A stretch of 33,529 nt of DNA. Origin: a virus. The notes below the pieces were generated by a model. That model did not search any database and was not told the DNA's origin. It saw nothing but the letters and a program-made list of their open reading frames with translations. The stretch covers positions 1 to 33,529 of IMG/VR virus record IMGVR_UViG_3300032285_003600; one strand, written 5' to 3'. The number at the start of each line of letters is the position of its first letter. Within the stretch, counting starts at the first letter, position 1. The position numbers were made by a program, and so were the translations under genes. Shown here one piece after another: positions 14,266-21,029 of the stretch.

Positions 14266-14745
14266 ATGACTCTTATAGAGGAATTGTACAGTTCTAATGC
14301 CGTAGATCTAATAAGGGATTTATACAAGGATGATCTCAGTGCTAAAGAATCCTTCTATGAAGCCTTCGGTAATAAAATATTACAAAGTTCAGAAAAGGTT
14401 TTGTTGTCTAAACCTCTTGACATATTAATGTTAATTTGTTCTACAGCTAAATTTGCTTCTTCCAAAGATGAATCTTCTCAAGTAGCTGTTATAGTCTACA
14501 AAAGAATTAAAGAACCTAATCCTTTACCCTATGTTTTGGATGACAGAGGAATGGATTTGGCTGAAAAAAGTTTGGTAGCATTATCTTTTTTTAAACCAGC
14601 TTTAATGGCTCGTTGGAAAAAAGGAGGACCACATCCAGATTTTTATCGTTCTTATTCTAAAAGAGCTTTTGATTCTAGTGGTTATTATGATGTAGCAGAA
14701 CATCACGAACAATGGGAAAACTTTTTTAGTGAATTTTTTATTTAA
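14266..14745 (+). CDS. Protein of unknown function
   Basis: The 159-residue product starts MTLIEELYSSNAVDLIRDLY. It is mixed helical, with an acidic N-terminal half and an aromatic C-terminal half (ARWKKGGPHPDFYRSYSKRA, then YYDVAEHHEQWENFF). There is no signal peptide, membrane helix or known motif. GATAATTA, a variant of the common element, lies 6 bases upstream (14252-14259). It is an isolated plus-strand gene divergent from the DUF1501 gene, and its last 8 bases overlap the convergent small membrane gene at 14738. Confidence 0.65.
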   Translation: MTLIEELYSSNAVDLIRDLYKDDLSAKESFYEAFGNKILQSSEKVLLSKPLDILMLICSTAKFASSKDESSQVAVIVYKRIKEPNPLPYVLDDRGMDLAEKSLVALSFFKPALMARWKKGGPHPDFYRSYSKRAFDSSGYYDVAEHHEQWENFFSEFFI

Positions 14746-14887
14746 AATATAAAGCACAAGCACTCGCTACGATTGAAGCTGCTAAGTATATTTTTTCTAC
14801 TATACATATTTTCAGTGGTTGTATTATTGTAAATCCGATAAAAATATAACACAAAAAACCAACTGTTTGTATTATTGAGTCTAACAT
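14738..14887 (-). CDS. Tiny two-helix membrane protein (49 residues)
   Basis: The frame starts MLDSIIQTVGFLCYIFIGFT and holds two hydrophobic stretches (about 4-24 and 33-48) separated by a short polar turn with Lys/Glu. The ATG lies one base after the stop of the upstream RNA ligase (TAG-T-ATG), so it is likely co-translated. A small two-pass protein like this could be a holin, antiholin or membrane regulator; nothing more can be said. Confidence 0.5.
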   Translation of the reverse strand: MLDSIIQTVGFLCYIFIGFTIIQPLKICIVEKIYLAASIVASACALYFK

Positions 14888-14888
14888 A

Positions 14889-15920
14889 CTAATCTTTAAA
14901 GTTCTGATTGATAATTTTTACACTAAGCATCTTTTGTAGTTTTTGACTGTACATTAAACCGTTGTTGGAATTATAACCCCTAAAGACAACTCCTTCTGCA
15001 GGTTTGCCGTTGGCATAATTAATTTGATTGACCCATTTTTGCAAATCATCTATGGTCCAAAGATCAAAATTTTGAAAAACTCTAACAACCGGAACTCCGG
15101 GAATATCTGAAACAACTCCGAGGCCATCTATCCAATTTACCGGAAGAACTGGTTTACGTGAAGGCACTTCAAACATGTTAAACAAATACAACTTAACTTC
15201 CGAGAAACCTGCTGGATTGCTTTGAATTCCGGGACCCGCAATCTCTCCTTGAATACAGTATCCTGGGCGAAGGTGTTCTTGGATATTATATTTGCGAGCC
15301 ATTTGCCAATAAACATTTTCTTCTGTATCTTGTAATTCCATATTCCGAGAACAAACCCGAAAAGTTCCATTCTCTTCTTTGATGTAAGTTGCAGAGGTTC
15401 CGTCTATTTTCAAAGTAGCTTCTACATATTCAGCTTCTGCTAATTCTTCTAAAACTTTGATATTTGATTTAAGATTGTCTTCATCGGTCTTACTAACCAA
15501 ATGAGTAGGAAAATTACCCTTAACCTTACCAGTCAATGATGCTGGCACTGGTTTCTCATATTTGGTGATACCAAGCATTCCAGCAATAGAGACATCCTCC
15601 GAAGGATCCTCCATATGATCCCAGATTTCTTGAGCACTGACCAAAGTCCTCGGAAAGATAAGTCCTTGAGAAATTGTACCACGAAGCTTGACTGTCTTGA
15701 CTCTGATAGGCTTTGTAGGATCTTTCTTGTCCCAAAGAAATTTGTTCCATTCAGCTGGAGGTAACACTGTATCAATGGGAACAAAAATAACGGTGTCGCC
15801 TACTTTATATTCGTCTTTTTTAATAACTGATTGCCATCCCTGAACCCGGGCCAATTCAATTCTATCTGCTCCTTCAATGGGGAGAATTTCAGTGATAACT
15901 TCTAGAGATGCTAATTCCAT
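14889..15920 (-). CDS. RNA ligase of the DRB0094 (Rnl5-like) family
   Basis: With the start at 15920 the product has 343 residues. An N-terminal OB-like domain (ELASLEVITEILPIEGADRI through GDTVIFVP and LRGTISQGLIFP) precedes the ligase core. The core has motif I TLKIDGTS (AMP-accepting Lys near 183), GEIAGPG, motif IV AEGVVFR and motif V SVKIIN near the C-terminus. This order matches the Deinococcus DRB0094 family, which seals nicks with a 3'-OH RNA strand. The in-frame start at 15980 would read through a terminator hairpin, so it is rejected. It is the second RNA ligase in the window and is unlike the Rnl1 type at 3958. Confidence 0.88.
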   Translation of the reverse strand: MELASLEVITEILPIEGADRIELARVQGWQSVIKKDEYKVGDTVIFVPIDTVLPPAEWNKFLWDKKDPTKPIRVKTVKLRGTISQGLIFPRTLVSAQEIWDHMEDPSEDVSIAGMLGITKYEKPVPASLTGKVKGNFPTHLVSKTDEDNLKSNIKVLEELAEAEYVEATLKIDGTSATYIKEENGTFRVCSRNMELQDTEENVYWQMARKYNIQEHLRPGYCIQGEIAGPGIQSNPAGFSEVKLYLFNMFEVPSRKPVLPVNWIDGLGVVSDIPGVPVVRVFQNFDLWTIDDLQKWVNQINYANGKPAEGVVFRGYNSNNGLMYSQKLQKMLSVKIINQNFKD

Positions 15921-15958
15921 ATAATTAATATAGAAGCAAGAGACTGGAAGATCAACAA

Positions 15959-15988
15959 AAAACCCCTTGGATTTTGCCAAGGGGTTTT
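15959..15988 (-). terminator. Intrinsic terminator
   Basis: A 12-bp perfect stem (15959-15970 with 15977-15988) has a 6-base loop and is followed on the minus strand by a T-rich tract. It ends the transcript of the gene at 16013-16381 and separates it from the RNA ligase gene. Confidence 0.85.
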
Positions 15989-16012
15989 GTTTTTTAGTGC
16001 TTCTATAGGAAA

Positions 16013-16381
16013 TTACATTTCTGGCATAGGCTCTTCAGAAGGCATTTCTTCTTCCGGCATAGGCTCTTCTTCTGATTGTTCTTGAGAAGATATTCTGCTT
16101 TGCAATTCTTGTGCTGCGGCAGAAACTGCTTCTACAGCTTGCATCAAAGATTGAAAATCTTGTCCCATGCCTCCTTCTTCAAAGGTACCGATTAAAGGTT
16201 GAATGGTTTGTAAATGAGCTGCGGTTGCATTTAGGTCTTCAGTGATAGCTTTGATTAAAGTTTTTTCAACTGCTAGGGCTTTGGCAGATTCTCCGGCTGT
16301 TTGGCTTTCAATACCGGCTGCTCTGGATTCTCTGATTAAGGAATAAGTTTGTTCTAAAGCTATAAAGTCTTTGGTGCGCAT
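16013..16381 (-). CDS. Acidic helical protein with head-targeting-like N-terminus
   Basis: The 122-residue product begins MRTKDFIALEQTYSLIRE, matching the start of the Cys-rich protein at 675-842 in 10 of 18 positions with conservative changes elsewhere. The middle is Ala/Glu/Gln-rich and helical (ESAKALAVEKTLIKAI). The tail is very acidic and Met/Pro-rich (repeats of PMPEEEM type). A helical acidic body behind an M(K/R)T-x-x-(F/Y)I-like start is what T4 internal head or core proteins look like. GATAAGTA lies 6 bases upstream and a strong terminator follows, so it is a single-gene unit. Confidence 0.7.
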   Translation of the reverse strand: MRTKDFIALEQTYSLIRESRAAGIESQTAGESAKALAVEKTLIKAITEDLNATAAHLQTIQPLIGTFEEGGMGQDFQSLMQAVEAVSAAAQELQSRISSQEQSEEEPMPEEEMPSEEPMPEM

Positions 16382-16387
16382 ATCATA

Positions 16388-16395
16388 TACTTATC
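16388..16395 (-). promoter_or_regulatory. Promoter element GATAAGTA
   Basis: The element ends 6 bases before the ATG at 16381. The context AGATAAGTATAT is shared with the element at 848-855. Confidence 0.6.
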
Positions 16396-16456
16396 TAGAA
16401 ATAGATCAATCTCAAAAAGTCTTGAGGTTCCCTTTTGGATTGCTTAAGATCTAACC

Positions 16457-16798
16457 ATGATTGAAACCTGTACAAAACAAAAAATTCAAAAATTTGTGAC
16501 AACTGTGATTTACGCGTCTGGTTTATTTGGAGCTACTATTTGTGGTTCTATAAATGCCTACAAAAGGGGATATGAACACGGAAAAGAAGATGCAGACAAA
16601 TCTTGGCATGCTCAATTAATTGACGCTGATTATGCAGAATATGAAAGAAAAACGGGAAAATGGAAACTAAGATCTATGGAAGATGTTTTAATGTCTGGCA
16701 CTATTTTGGGTAGAGTTAAGCCAGAAGGTTGGTTTCCGGAACCAGAGGTAGATTCTAAAGAGGTAAAGCAGCAACTTAAATCTGGGAAGAAGCCATAG
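16457..16798 (+). CDS. Single-pass membrane protein of unknown function
   Basis: The 113-residue product has one hydrophobic segment (about 13-30, FVTTVIYASGLFGATICG) after a short basic start. A Lys/Glu-rich soluble part follows (RGYEHGKEDADKSW), and the C-terminus is basic. It is probably anchored in the inner membrane with the bulk outside or inside depending on topology. No Shine-Dalgarno site is seen. It overlaps the convergent gene at 16776 by 23 bases. No family recognised. Confidence 0.6.
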   Translation: MIETCTKQKIQKFVTTVIYASGLFGATICGSINAYKRGYEHGKEDADKSWHAQLIDADYAEYERKTGKWKLRSMEDVLMSGTILGRVKPEGWFPEPEVDSKEVKQQLKSGKKP

Positions 16799-17075
16799 AC
16801 TTATTTACCTCTTCCAAAATTTGAGACCTTAAATGTTCTGGGTAGGAATTAACTATCGAAAGAACAAAATCATTTAATATATTTTTTTCACGGACATAAT
16901 CTTCTACTTTTTCCCTATTTTTAGCATCCGGACAACAATTAGTTAAAGCTTCTAAATGCCCTAAAGGATTTATCTTTTCATCTACTGGTTCTGTTTCTTT
17001 TATAAAAGATATTTGAGGAGAAATGCTTGAAACTTTCTTAAAAAGATCTTTAGTAATTTGTATAGCATCCGACAT
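16776..17075 (-). CDS. Protein of unknown function
   Basis: The 99-residue product starts MSDAIQITKDLFKKVSSISP. It is mostly helical and charged, with an HLEALTNCCPDAKNREKVED segment containing a Cys pair. No signal, membrane helix or known motif is visible. It is a lone minus-strand gene between two plus-strand genes and overlaps the one at 16457 tail-to-tail. Confidence 0.6.
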   Translation of the reverse strand: MSDAIQITKDLFKKVSSISPQISFIKETEPVDEKINPLGHLEALTNCCPDAKNREKVEDYVREKNILNDFVLSIVNSYPEHLRSQILEEVNKSMASSQI

Positions 17076-17155
17076 ATAATAAAAATTTAATCGTGATTTC
17101 TATTTCAAGAGATTTAAAATAAACTGGAATAGTAAATTACTATTTACAAATACAT

Positions 17156-17944
17156 ATGACAAAAACACATACATATGCTGTCGCGGCTCTTATTGCAGCT
17201 GCATTCACCGCTCAGGCTGGCTCCTCGAGCATTTCCACAAACACAGTTGTATCTAATGGACTTCCAGCTTTGGAAGGATCTGTAGGTATTGACGTAGCCA
17301 CTGGTTATGATACTAAAGGTATTCATATTGATTCCAAGGCTTCGACACAGCCGTATTTGAATCTGCGAGTTCCTTTTACGGTTAATGTCTATGAGATTGA
17401 TTCTGCTTCTGTCAATTTTTCGACAAGGCAGTTTTCTAATCCAAATGCTACTCTTAATGATTGGTATCGTTCAGAAGTTAATGCAGGGGTCACCTTTAAT
17501 AGTGGATCCTTTGCTATTACACCTACCTACCATTCCACCACTAGTCCCAATAGTGTAAAGGGCAGTGATCAAGCCGTCAATTTGACCGTAAAGTATAATG
17601 GTCTTCTCGGACTCAATCCACAGGTGATGGTTTATCGAGGCCTAGCTGGCACTCCGGGTTATGGTACCGGAAACGGAACCTATTATGTAGCAGGAGTTAC
17701 TCCTTCTACTAGCTATCTAGGTACGACCCTTTCCTTGCCAGTTAATGTAGGAGTTGGTTCTGATAATTTTTATCCTAAAAATCAAAAATACGGATATGTT
17801 TCAGTTGGTTTGGGTACCAAGACTCCGGTTCTCAAGAATGTTTTCTTGAACACCAGCACTACCTATTACAATGCTAAGGAGACATTAAATCCTACTAATA
17901 CCAACCACTGGGTTGCCAGTGCTGGTTTGAGTTTGGAATTCTAA
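17156..17944 (+). CDS. Predicted outer-membrane beta-barrel (porin-like) protein
   Basis: The 262-residue product has a signal peptide with an AQA cleavage site (YAVAALIAAAFTAQA, residues 7-21). It continues with alternating beta strands (VGIDVATGYDTKGIHID, PYLNLRVPFTVNVYEI, LNPQVMVYRG, YGYVSVGLG) and ends in WVASAGLSLEF. A C-terminal Phe after an alternating strand is the usual BAM signal of outer-membrane barrels. It resembles small porin-like proteins of Gram-negative bacteria. Codon choice is slightly richer in C than its neighbours, suggesting a more recent bacterial origin. TACAAATA lies 3 bases upstream. It is followed by a terminator. Confidence 0.75.
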   Translation: MTKTHTYAVAALIAAAFTAQAGSSSISTNTVVSNGLPALEGSVGIDVATGYDTKGIHIDSKASTQPYLNLRVPFTVNVYEIDSASVNFSTRQFSNPNATLNDWYRSEVNAGVTFNSGSFAITPTYHSTTSPNSVKGSDQAVNLTVKYNGLLGLNPQVMVYRGLAGTPGYGTGNGTYYVAGVTPSTSYLGTTLSLPVNVGVGSDNFYPKNQKYGYVSVGLGTKTPVLKNVFLNTSTTYYNAKETLNPTNTNHWVASAGLSLEF

Positions 17945-17960
17945 GAAATCTCTATTAATA

Positions 17961-17987
17961 AAAAACCCCTTCTTGGAAGGGGTTTTT
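17961..17987. terminator. Bidirectional intrinsic terminator
   Basis: A 12-bp stem (17961-17972 with 17976-17987) has a 3-base loop, an A tract on the left and a T tract on the right. It lies between convergent genes ending at 17944 and 17994. Confidence 0.85.
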
Positions 17988-17993
17988 TTGTGC

Positions 17994-18443
17994 TTAAATC
18001 AATTTTTTATCGTATTTGGTTGTGTAAAGAAATACAAAACCTTTATGAGCTTCACTTAATTCCAGAGCATAGATTCTATCATTTTTCTTTTCTACAATAG
18101 CTCCGGCAAAATGGCCTCCCTTGGCAAATACAAAACCAAATTGAGCATCCTCTTTATTGTTTATATTTCCGATTATATGCAATAAACCATCACTTTCCTC
18201 GGTCTTGGTTACTATTCCAGTATAAAGTGTGCCATCTGGTCTATAAACTCGGATATTATCTCCTACTTGTAATAAAGAAACTGTTTTGATGTTTATTAAA
18301 CCATTGGTATCAGAAAGATAAACTTCTTGATTTAATTTAAGTTTATTAAGATCTGGGGTACGAATATTTGGAATTTCTCTAAAAGAACCTAATGTGGTTA
18401 TAGGAATTAATAAGCTAGATAGAATTATATTTTTTATTTTCAT
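17994..18443 (-). CDS. Secreted protein of unknown function
   Basis: The 149-residue product has a signal-like N-terminus (MKIKNIILSSLLIPITTLG). A beta-rich body follows, with two small-domain segments (GDNIRVYRPDGTLYTGIVTK and FGFVFAKGGHFAGAIVEKKN) and an end motif YALELSEAHKGFVFLYTTKY. No catalytic residues stand out. It overlaps the upstream gene by ATGA (18440-18443), so the two are co-translated. Together with the outer-membrane barrel next door it suggests a small envelope module. Confidence 0.65.
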   Translation of the reverse strand: MKIKNIILSSLLIPITTLGSFREIPNIRTPDLNKLKLNQEVYLSDTNGLINIKTVSLLQVGDNIRVYRPDGTLYTGIVTKTEESDGLLHIIGNINNKEDAQFGFVFAKGGHFAGAIVEKKNDRIYALELSEAHKGFVFLYTTKYDKKLI

Positions 18444-18646
18444 TTTTTCTTGGGAGGTGTATTATGAGGTTTAACTAACCAGGTTCTTCCTTTAATCATA
18501 ATAGAAAAAGCTTCTTGTTTGATTTCAAACCCTTCTGCTTCTAGGTAAGCATTAAGAATTGCTACTTCGGCTGTATATTCTTGAGACGTGTAAAAATCAT
18601 GATCAAACACGCCATTACTGTCTATCGGATCAATACGAAAGCCCAT
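18440..18646 (-). CDS. Small protein of unknown function
   Basis: The 68-residue product starts MGFRIDPIDSNGVFDHDF, has an Ala/Glu helix (YTAEVAILNAYLEAEGFEI) and ends in a basic, Pro/Lys tail. No motif is recognised. CATAAGTA lies 5 bases upstream of its ATG, and the gene overlaps the next one by 4 bases, making it the first gene of a two-gene operon. Confidence 0.6.
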   Translation of the reverse strand: MGFRIDPIDSNGVFDHDFYTSQEYTAEVAILNAYLEAEGFEIKQEAFSIMIKGRTWLVKPHNTPPKKK

Positions 18647-18651
18647 GTATC

Positions 18652-18659
18652 TACTTATG
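18652..18659 (-). promoter_or_regulatory. Promoter element CATAAGTA
   Basis: The element ends 5 bases before the ATG at 18646 and would drive the 18646-17994 operon. Confidence 0.55.
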
Positions 18660-18702
18660 ATAGATATATATTAAAAGCTAGTATGGTTTAATATAATATT
18701 AA

Positions 18703-20322
18703 CTAAGATAAAGAGCCTACAATAGTGCCTCTAGCTGCTAAGGTAGCATAATTGCTATTCTTAACGGCGATGCCGTTAGAACCAGCTGTTATAATGCCGT
18801 AATTATAAATAGTTGTAGATTGTCCTAAAAGTACTGTAAACGGATGATTGTCAGTAAAAGTGGGGCCGGTGTATGTATTTTGAATTGTGCCGTAATTTGT
18901 TATAGTTATTATAGGATTTCCAATCGAATTAATATTTAATGCTGCATAGTTTACTGCAGAGCCAGTTCTACTATAACCAGTGGCAGTATGAAAGACATCT
19001 AAAATTGTACCAGGTTGTAAGGTTATATTAATTGATTGTGGGTTATTATCTTGAATTTGATTGAAAACATATAAATAACCACTTAACTCAAAATTATCAA
19101 CTACACCTGGAGATAAAGTAATATTATAAGAGCCTCGATAAGATATAGAAGTACCTGTTAGTGTGCCTTGATTTATCCAATTAACAGATCCCCCAGTTGA
19201 AATAATATAAACTGGGCGTCCTGCGCGCCCGCCGGAACCAAAAGTTCCAACTGAGCTACCTTTAAAAGGTAAATGTCCTGCTCCACCAGCAGAACCTAAT
19301 GAACCTCCTTGACCTCCCTGACCACCGACTGCAACTGATTGATTGTATTTGTTGATGAGATAGTCATCAACATATGGAAACGTAGGAATAGACATACCAA
19401 CACCGCCTATATCATTTGTGGGCATACCTCCTGGTCCGTTTATATTACCCGCTGGGGCAAAAGAAGTATAAGAATTGGAAAAAGGCCAACCCAAACCAGC
19501 TGCATTCGGCACCCAACCTCCCGGTATTCGAGCGGGTCCAGTATCACCACCGAGGCTAGTTCCATATCCCTGTCCACCGCTTCCGCCGCTTCCGCCAACA
19601 ATAATTGCCGGATCACTGGCTGTTCCGGAAAATGCAGCCATACCACCGCCTCCACCTCCGCCTCCGCCTATAATAGTTCCTCCTAAATTATCTATTGTAA
19701 CTGGTCTATAAACTGTAATAGCATCTCCTCCAGGTGCTCCTGGTTGGGGTTGTAATATTCGCCGACCGCCAGAACTACCTCCTATTCGCGGAAACCAACT
19801 TTTCAGACCAAAATAAGTTGTTTCAAAAGAATCATTATAGTCTGAAAGATCATAGCCAGATCCTCTACCGCCAGAACCTCCCATACCCATTATAGTGCCT
19901 CTATTGTTTATAACAATATTACTATCATTTGTAAAAGCTGCATCAATAATTAAAGGACCTATAGTTTGTCCGGACGGTATAGTAATTGTGACATCTACAG
20001 GAGCTCTTCCGTCCCATCCTTTTCCAGTCAAATAAATACTAATTAAAGTGTTGCTATTATAAGAATTAATTGTTGGATAAGTTGTATCATATTCAGCTTT
20101 TGTTAATGTAAAAGAACCAACAAATTTTCTAATAGCACCATAAAAACTTTTAATCCCAATGGCTCCGGATGTTGGAACATTAGAATTAGCTGAATTTACA
20201 AAAGAACCTCCCCTATAATGGGATATTAAACTTGTATTAGAACCCGCAAACGTTCCACCCGGATGAAATTCTGCAAAAATTTCAGACATTGATATAGGAG
20301 CGGAATCATTGTGAATGGCCAT
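18703..20322 (-). CDS. Glycine-rich tail adhesin-like protein
   Basis: The 539-residue protein starts with a ~65-residue domain (PISMSEIFAEF through FYGAIRK) shared with the protein at 21030-22043 and typical of T4-like cyanophage tail genes. The middle has many glycine runs (IIGGGGGGGGGMAAF, GGSGGSGGQGYG, GGQGGQGGSLGSAGGAGH). Such runs form polyglycine-II sandwiches in T-even gp38-type adhesins. The C-terminal ~130 residues are beta-rich, with TLT/NYGTI-type turns. It is likely a tail-tip or fibre receptor-binding protein. TATAAATA lies 6 bases before the ATG. Its family assignment is by pattern only. Confidence 0.75.
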   Translation of the reverse strand: MAIHNDSAPISMSEIFAEFHPGGTFAGSNTSLISHYRGGSFVNSANSNVPTSGAIGIKSFYGAIRKFVGSFTLTKAEYDTTYPTINSYNSNTLISIYLTGKGWDGRAPVDVTITIPSGQTIGPLIIDAAFTNDSNIVINNRGTIMGMGGSGGRGSGYDLSDYNDSFETTYFGLKSWFPRIGGSSGGRRILQPQPGAPGGDAITVYRPVTIDNLGGTIIGGGGGGGGGMAAFSGTASDPAIIVGGSGGSGGQGYGTSLGGDTGPARIPGGWVPNAAGLGWPFSNSYTSFAPAGNINGPGGMPTNDIGGVGMSIPTFPYVDDYLINKYNQSVAVGGQGGQGGSLGSAGGAGHLPFKGSSVGTFGSGGRAGRPVYIISTGGSVNWINQGTLTGTSISYRGSYNITLSPGVVDNFELSGYLYVFNQIQDNNPQSINITLQPGTILDVFHTATGYSRTGSAVNYAALNINSIGNPIITITNYGTIQNTYTGPTFTDNHPFTVLLGQSTTIYNYGIITAGSNGIAVKNSNYATLAARGTIVGSLS

Positions 20323-20328
20323 ATAATA

Positions 20329-20336
20329 TATTTATA
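20329..20336 (-). promoter_or_regulatory. Promoter element TATAAATA
   Basis: An exact TATAAATA ends 6 bases before the adhesin ATG at 20322. Confidence 0.65.
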
Positions 20337-20345
20337 CAAAAATAA

Positions 20346-20379
20346 AAAACTTGTGTACTAATAAAAATACACAAGTTTT
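20346..20379 (-). terminator. Terminator of the hsp20 transcript
   Basis: A 12-bp stem (20346-20357 with 20368-20379) has a 10-base loop, followed on the minus strand by a T-rich run. It lies 37 bases after the hsp20 stop codon and just before the adhesin promoter element. Confidence 0.75.
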
Positions 20380-20388
20380 AAAAAAGTC

Positions 20389-20399
20389 TCTGGTGCTCA
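20389..20399 (-). repeat. Downstream arm of an 11-bp inverted repeat flanking hsp20
   Basis: The minus-strand sequence TGAGCACCAGA, in the 3' untranslated part of the hsp20 message, is fully complementary to TCTGGTGCTCA at 20959-20969 in the 5' leader. The arms would bring the two message ends together. Confidence 0.6.
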
Positions 20400-20415
20400 G
20401 GCAGGACCGAAAATT

Positions 20416-20910
20416 TTAGTCTACGTCAATAGTAATATCTGTAGGTTTGTGTTTGATCAAGGGTACATAAACTTTAAGTAACCCTTCTTTAAATTTACTG
20501 TTAATATTAGTAGCATCTACTTCTTTGGCTAAACTAAATTCTAGCGTAGCTCTGCGATAGCTAATGCCGTTTCGCAAATAAGAAATAAAATGATCATCTG
20601 GTGTTTTCTCCTCTGAAGGATTAATGCTGATGATCAATCTATTTTCTTTGATCTGGATCTTAATATCATTTTTGTTTAATCCCGCCAATGCCACTTGAAT
20701 TTCATATTCAAATGGTTCATTAGTTTCTTGTGAGCTATGAGCCAAGATATTATACGGATAATGAACTCCCGGGGCTTCAAAGGCTTTGTCTACATCTTTG
20801 AAGAATGAATTAAACCAATTGTCGTTAAACAAAGCTGGTAATTGGTTGTAACCAAACTCTGTGCCAAAAAATGGCTTAGTATTATTTGTGGTAATAATTT
20901 TAGTTGTCAT
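20416..20910 (-). CDS. hsp20: Hsp20 / alpha-crystallin small heat-shock protein
   Basis: The 164-residue protein has an alpha-crystallin domain (about 62-152). It includes FEYEIQVALAGLNKNDIKIQ, the RLIISI strand, the SYRRATLEFSLAKEVD segment and the signature GLLKVYVPL (143-151). N-terminal (GTEFGYNQLPALFNDNWFNS) and short C-terminal extensions are present. The family binds unfolding proteins without ATP. Hsp20 genes are common in T4-like cyanophages and may help virion assembly. Unlike the other genes here it has a real Shine-Dalgarno AGGAG at 7 bases. It also has a promoter element 67 bases upstream and a ~60-base leader, so it is translated and controlled differently. Confidence 0.93.
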   Translation of the reverse strand: MTTKIITTNNTKPFFGTEFGYNQLPALFNDNWFNSFFKDVDKAFEAPGVHYPYNILAHSSQETNEPFEYEIQVALAGLNKNDIKIQIKENRLIISINPSEEKTPDDHFISYLRNGISYRRATLEFSLAKEVDATNINSKFKEGLLKVYVPLIKHKPTDITIDVD

Positions 20911-20917
20911 ATTAATA

Positions 20918-20924
20918 CTCCTCT
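20918..20924 (-). promoter_or_regulatory. Shine-Dalgarno site of hsp20 (AGAGGAG)
   Basis: AGAGGAG ends 7 bases before the hsp20 ATG at 20910. It is the only strong Shine-Dalgarno sequence I can find before a gene in the window. Confidence 0.8.
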
Positions 20925-20958
20925 TTCGAGCAAGTGTTGTTTTTGATTCCAGTCTACT

Positions 20959-20969
20959 TGAGCACCAGA
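20959..20969 (-). repeat. Upstream arm of the hsp20-flanking inverted repeat
   Basis: TCTGGTGCTCA on the minus strand lies at the predicted 5' end of the hsp20 message, 9 bases after the promoter element, and pairs with 20389-20399. Confidence 0.6.
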
Positions 20970-20977
20970 ACTAATAT

Positions 20978-20985
20978 TATTTATC
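20978..20985 (-). promoter_or_regulatory. Promoter element GATAAATA of hsp20
   Basis: This is the same element found near other genes, but here it sits 67 bases before the ATG, leaving room for a leader with a Shine-Dalgarno site. Confidence 0.55.
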
Positions 20986-21029
20986 TTTGTAAAGTCTTAA
21001 AAATCTATAATTTTAATATATTATTAAAA

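Noticed and set aside
15921-15980. 20-residue N-terminal extension of the second RNA ligase
   Set aside because: It would be translated through a strong terminator hairpin, and the family's conserved start matches the ATG at 15920.
19339-19711. Plus-strand frames opposite the glycine-rich adhesin, including a Pro-rich one
   Set aside because: They are shadows of glycine codons (GGN read as CCN) in the real minus-strand gene.
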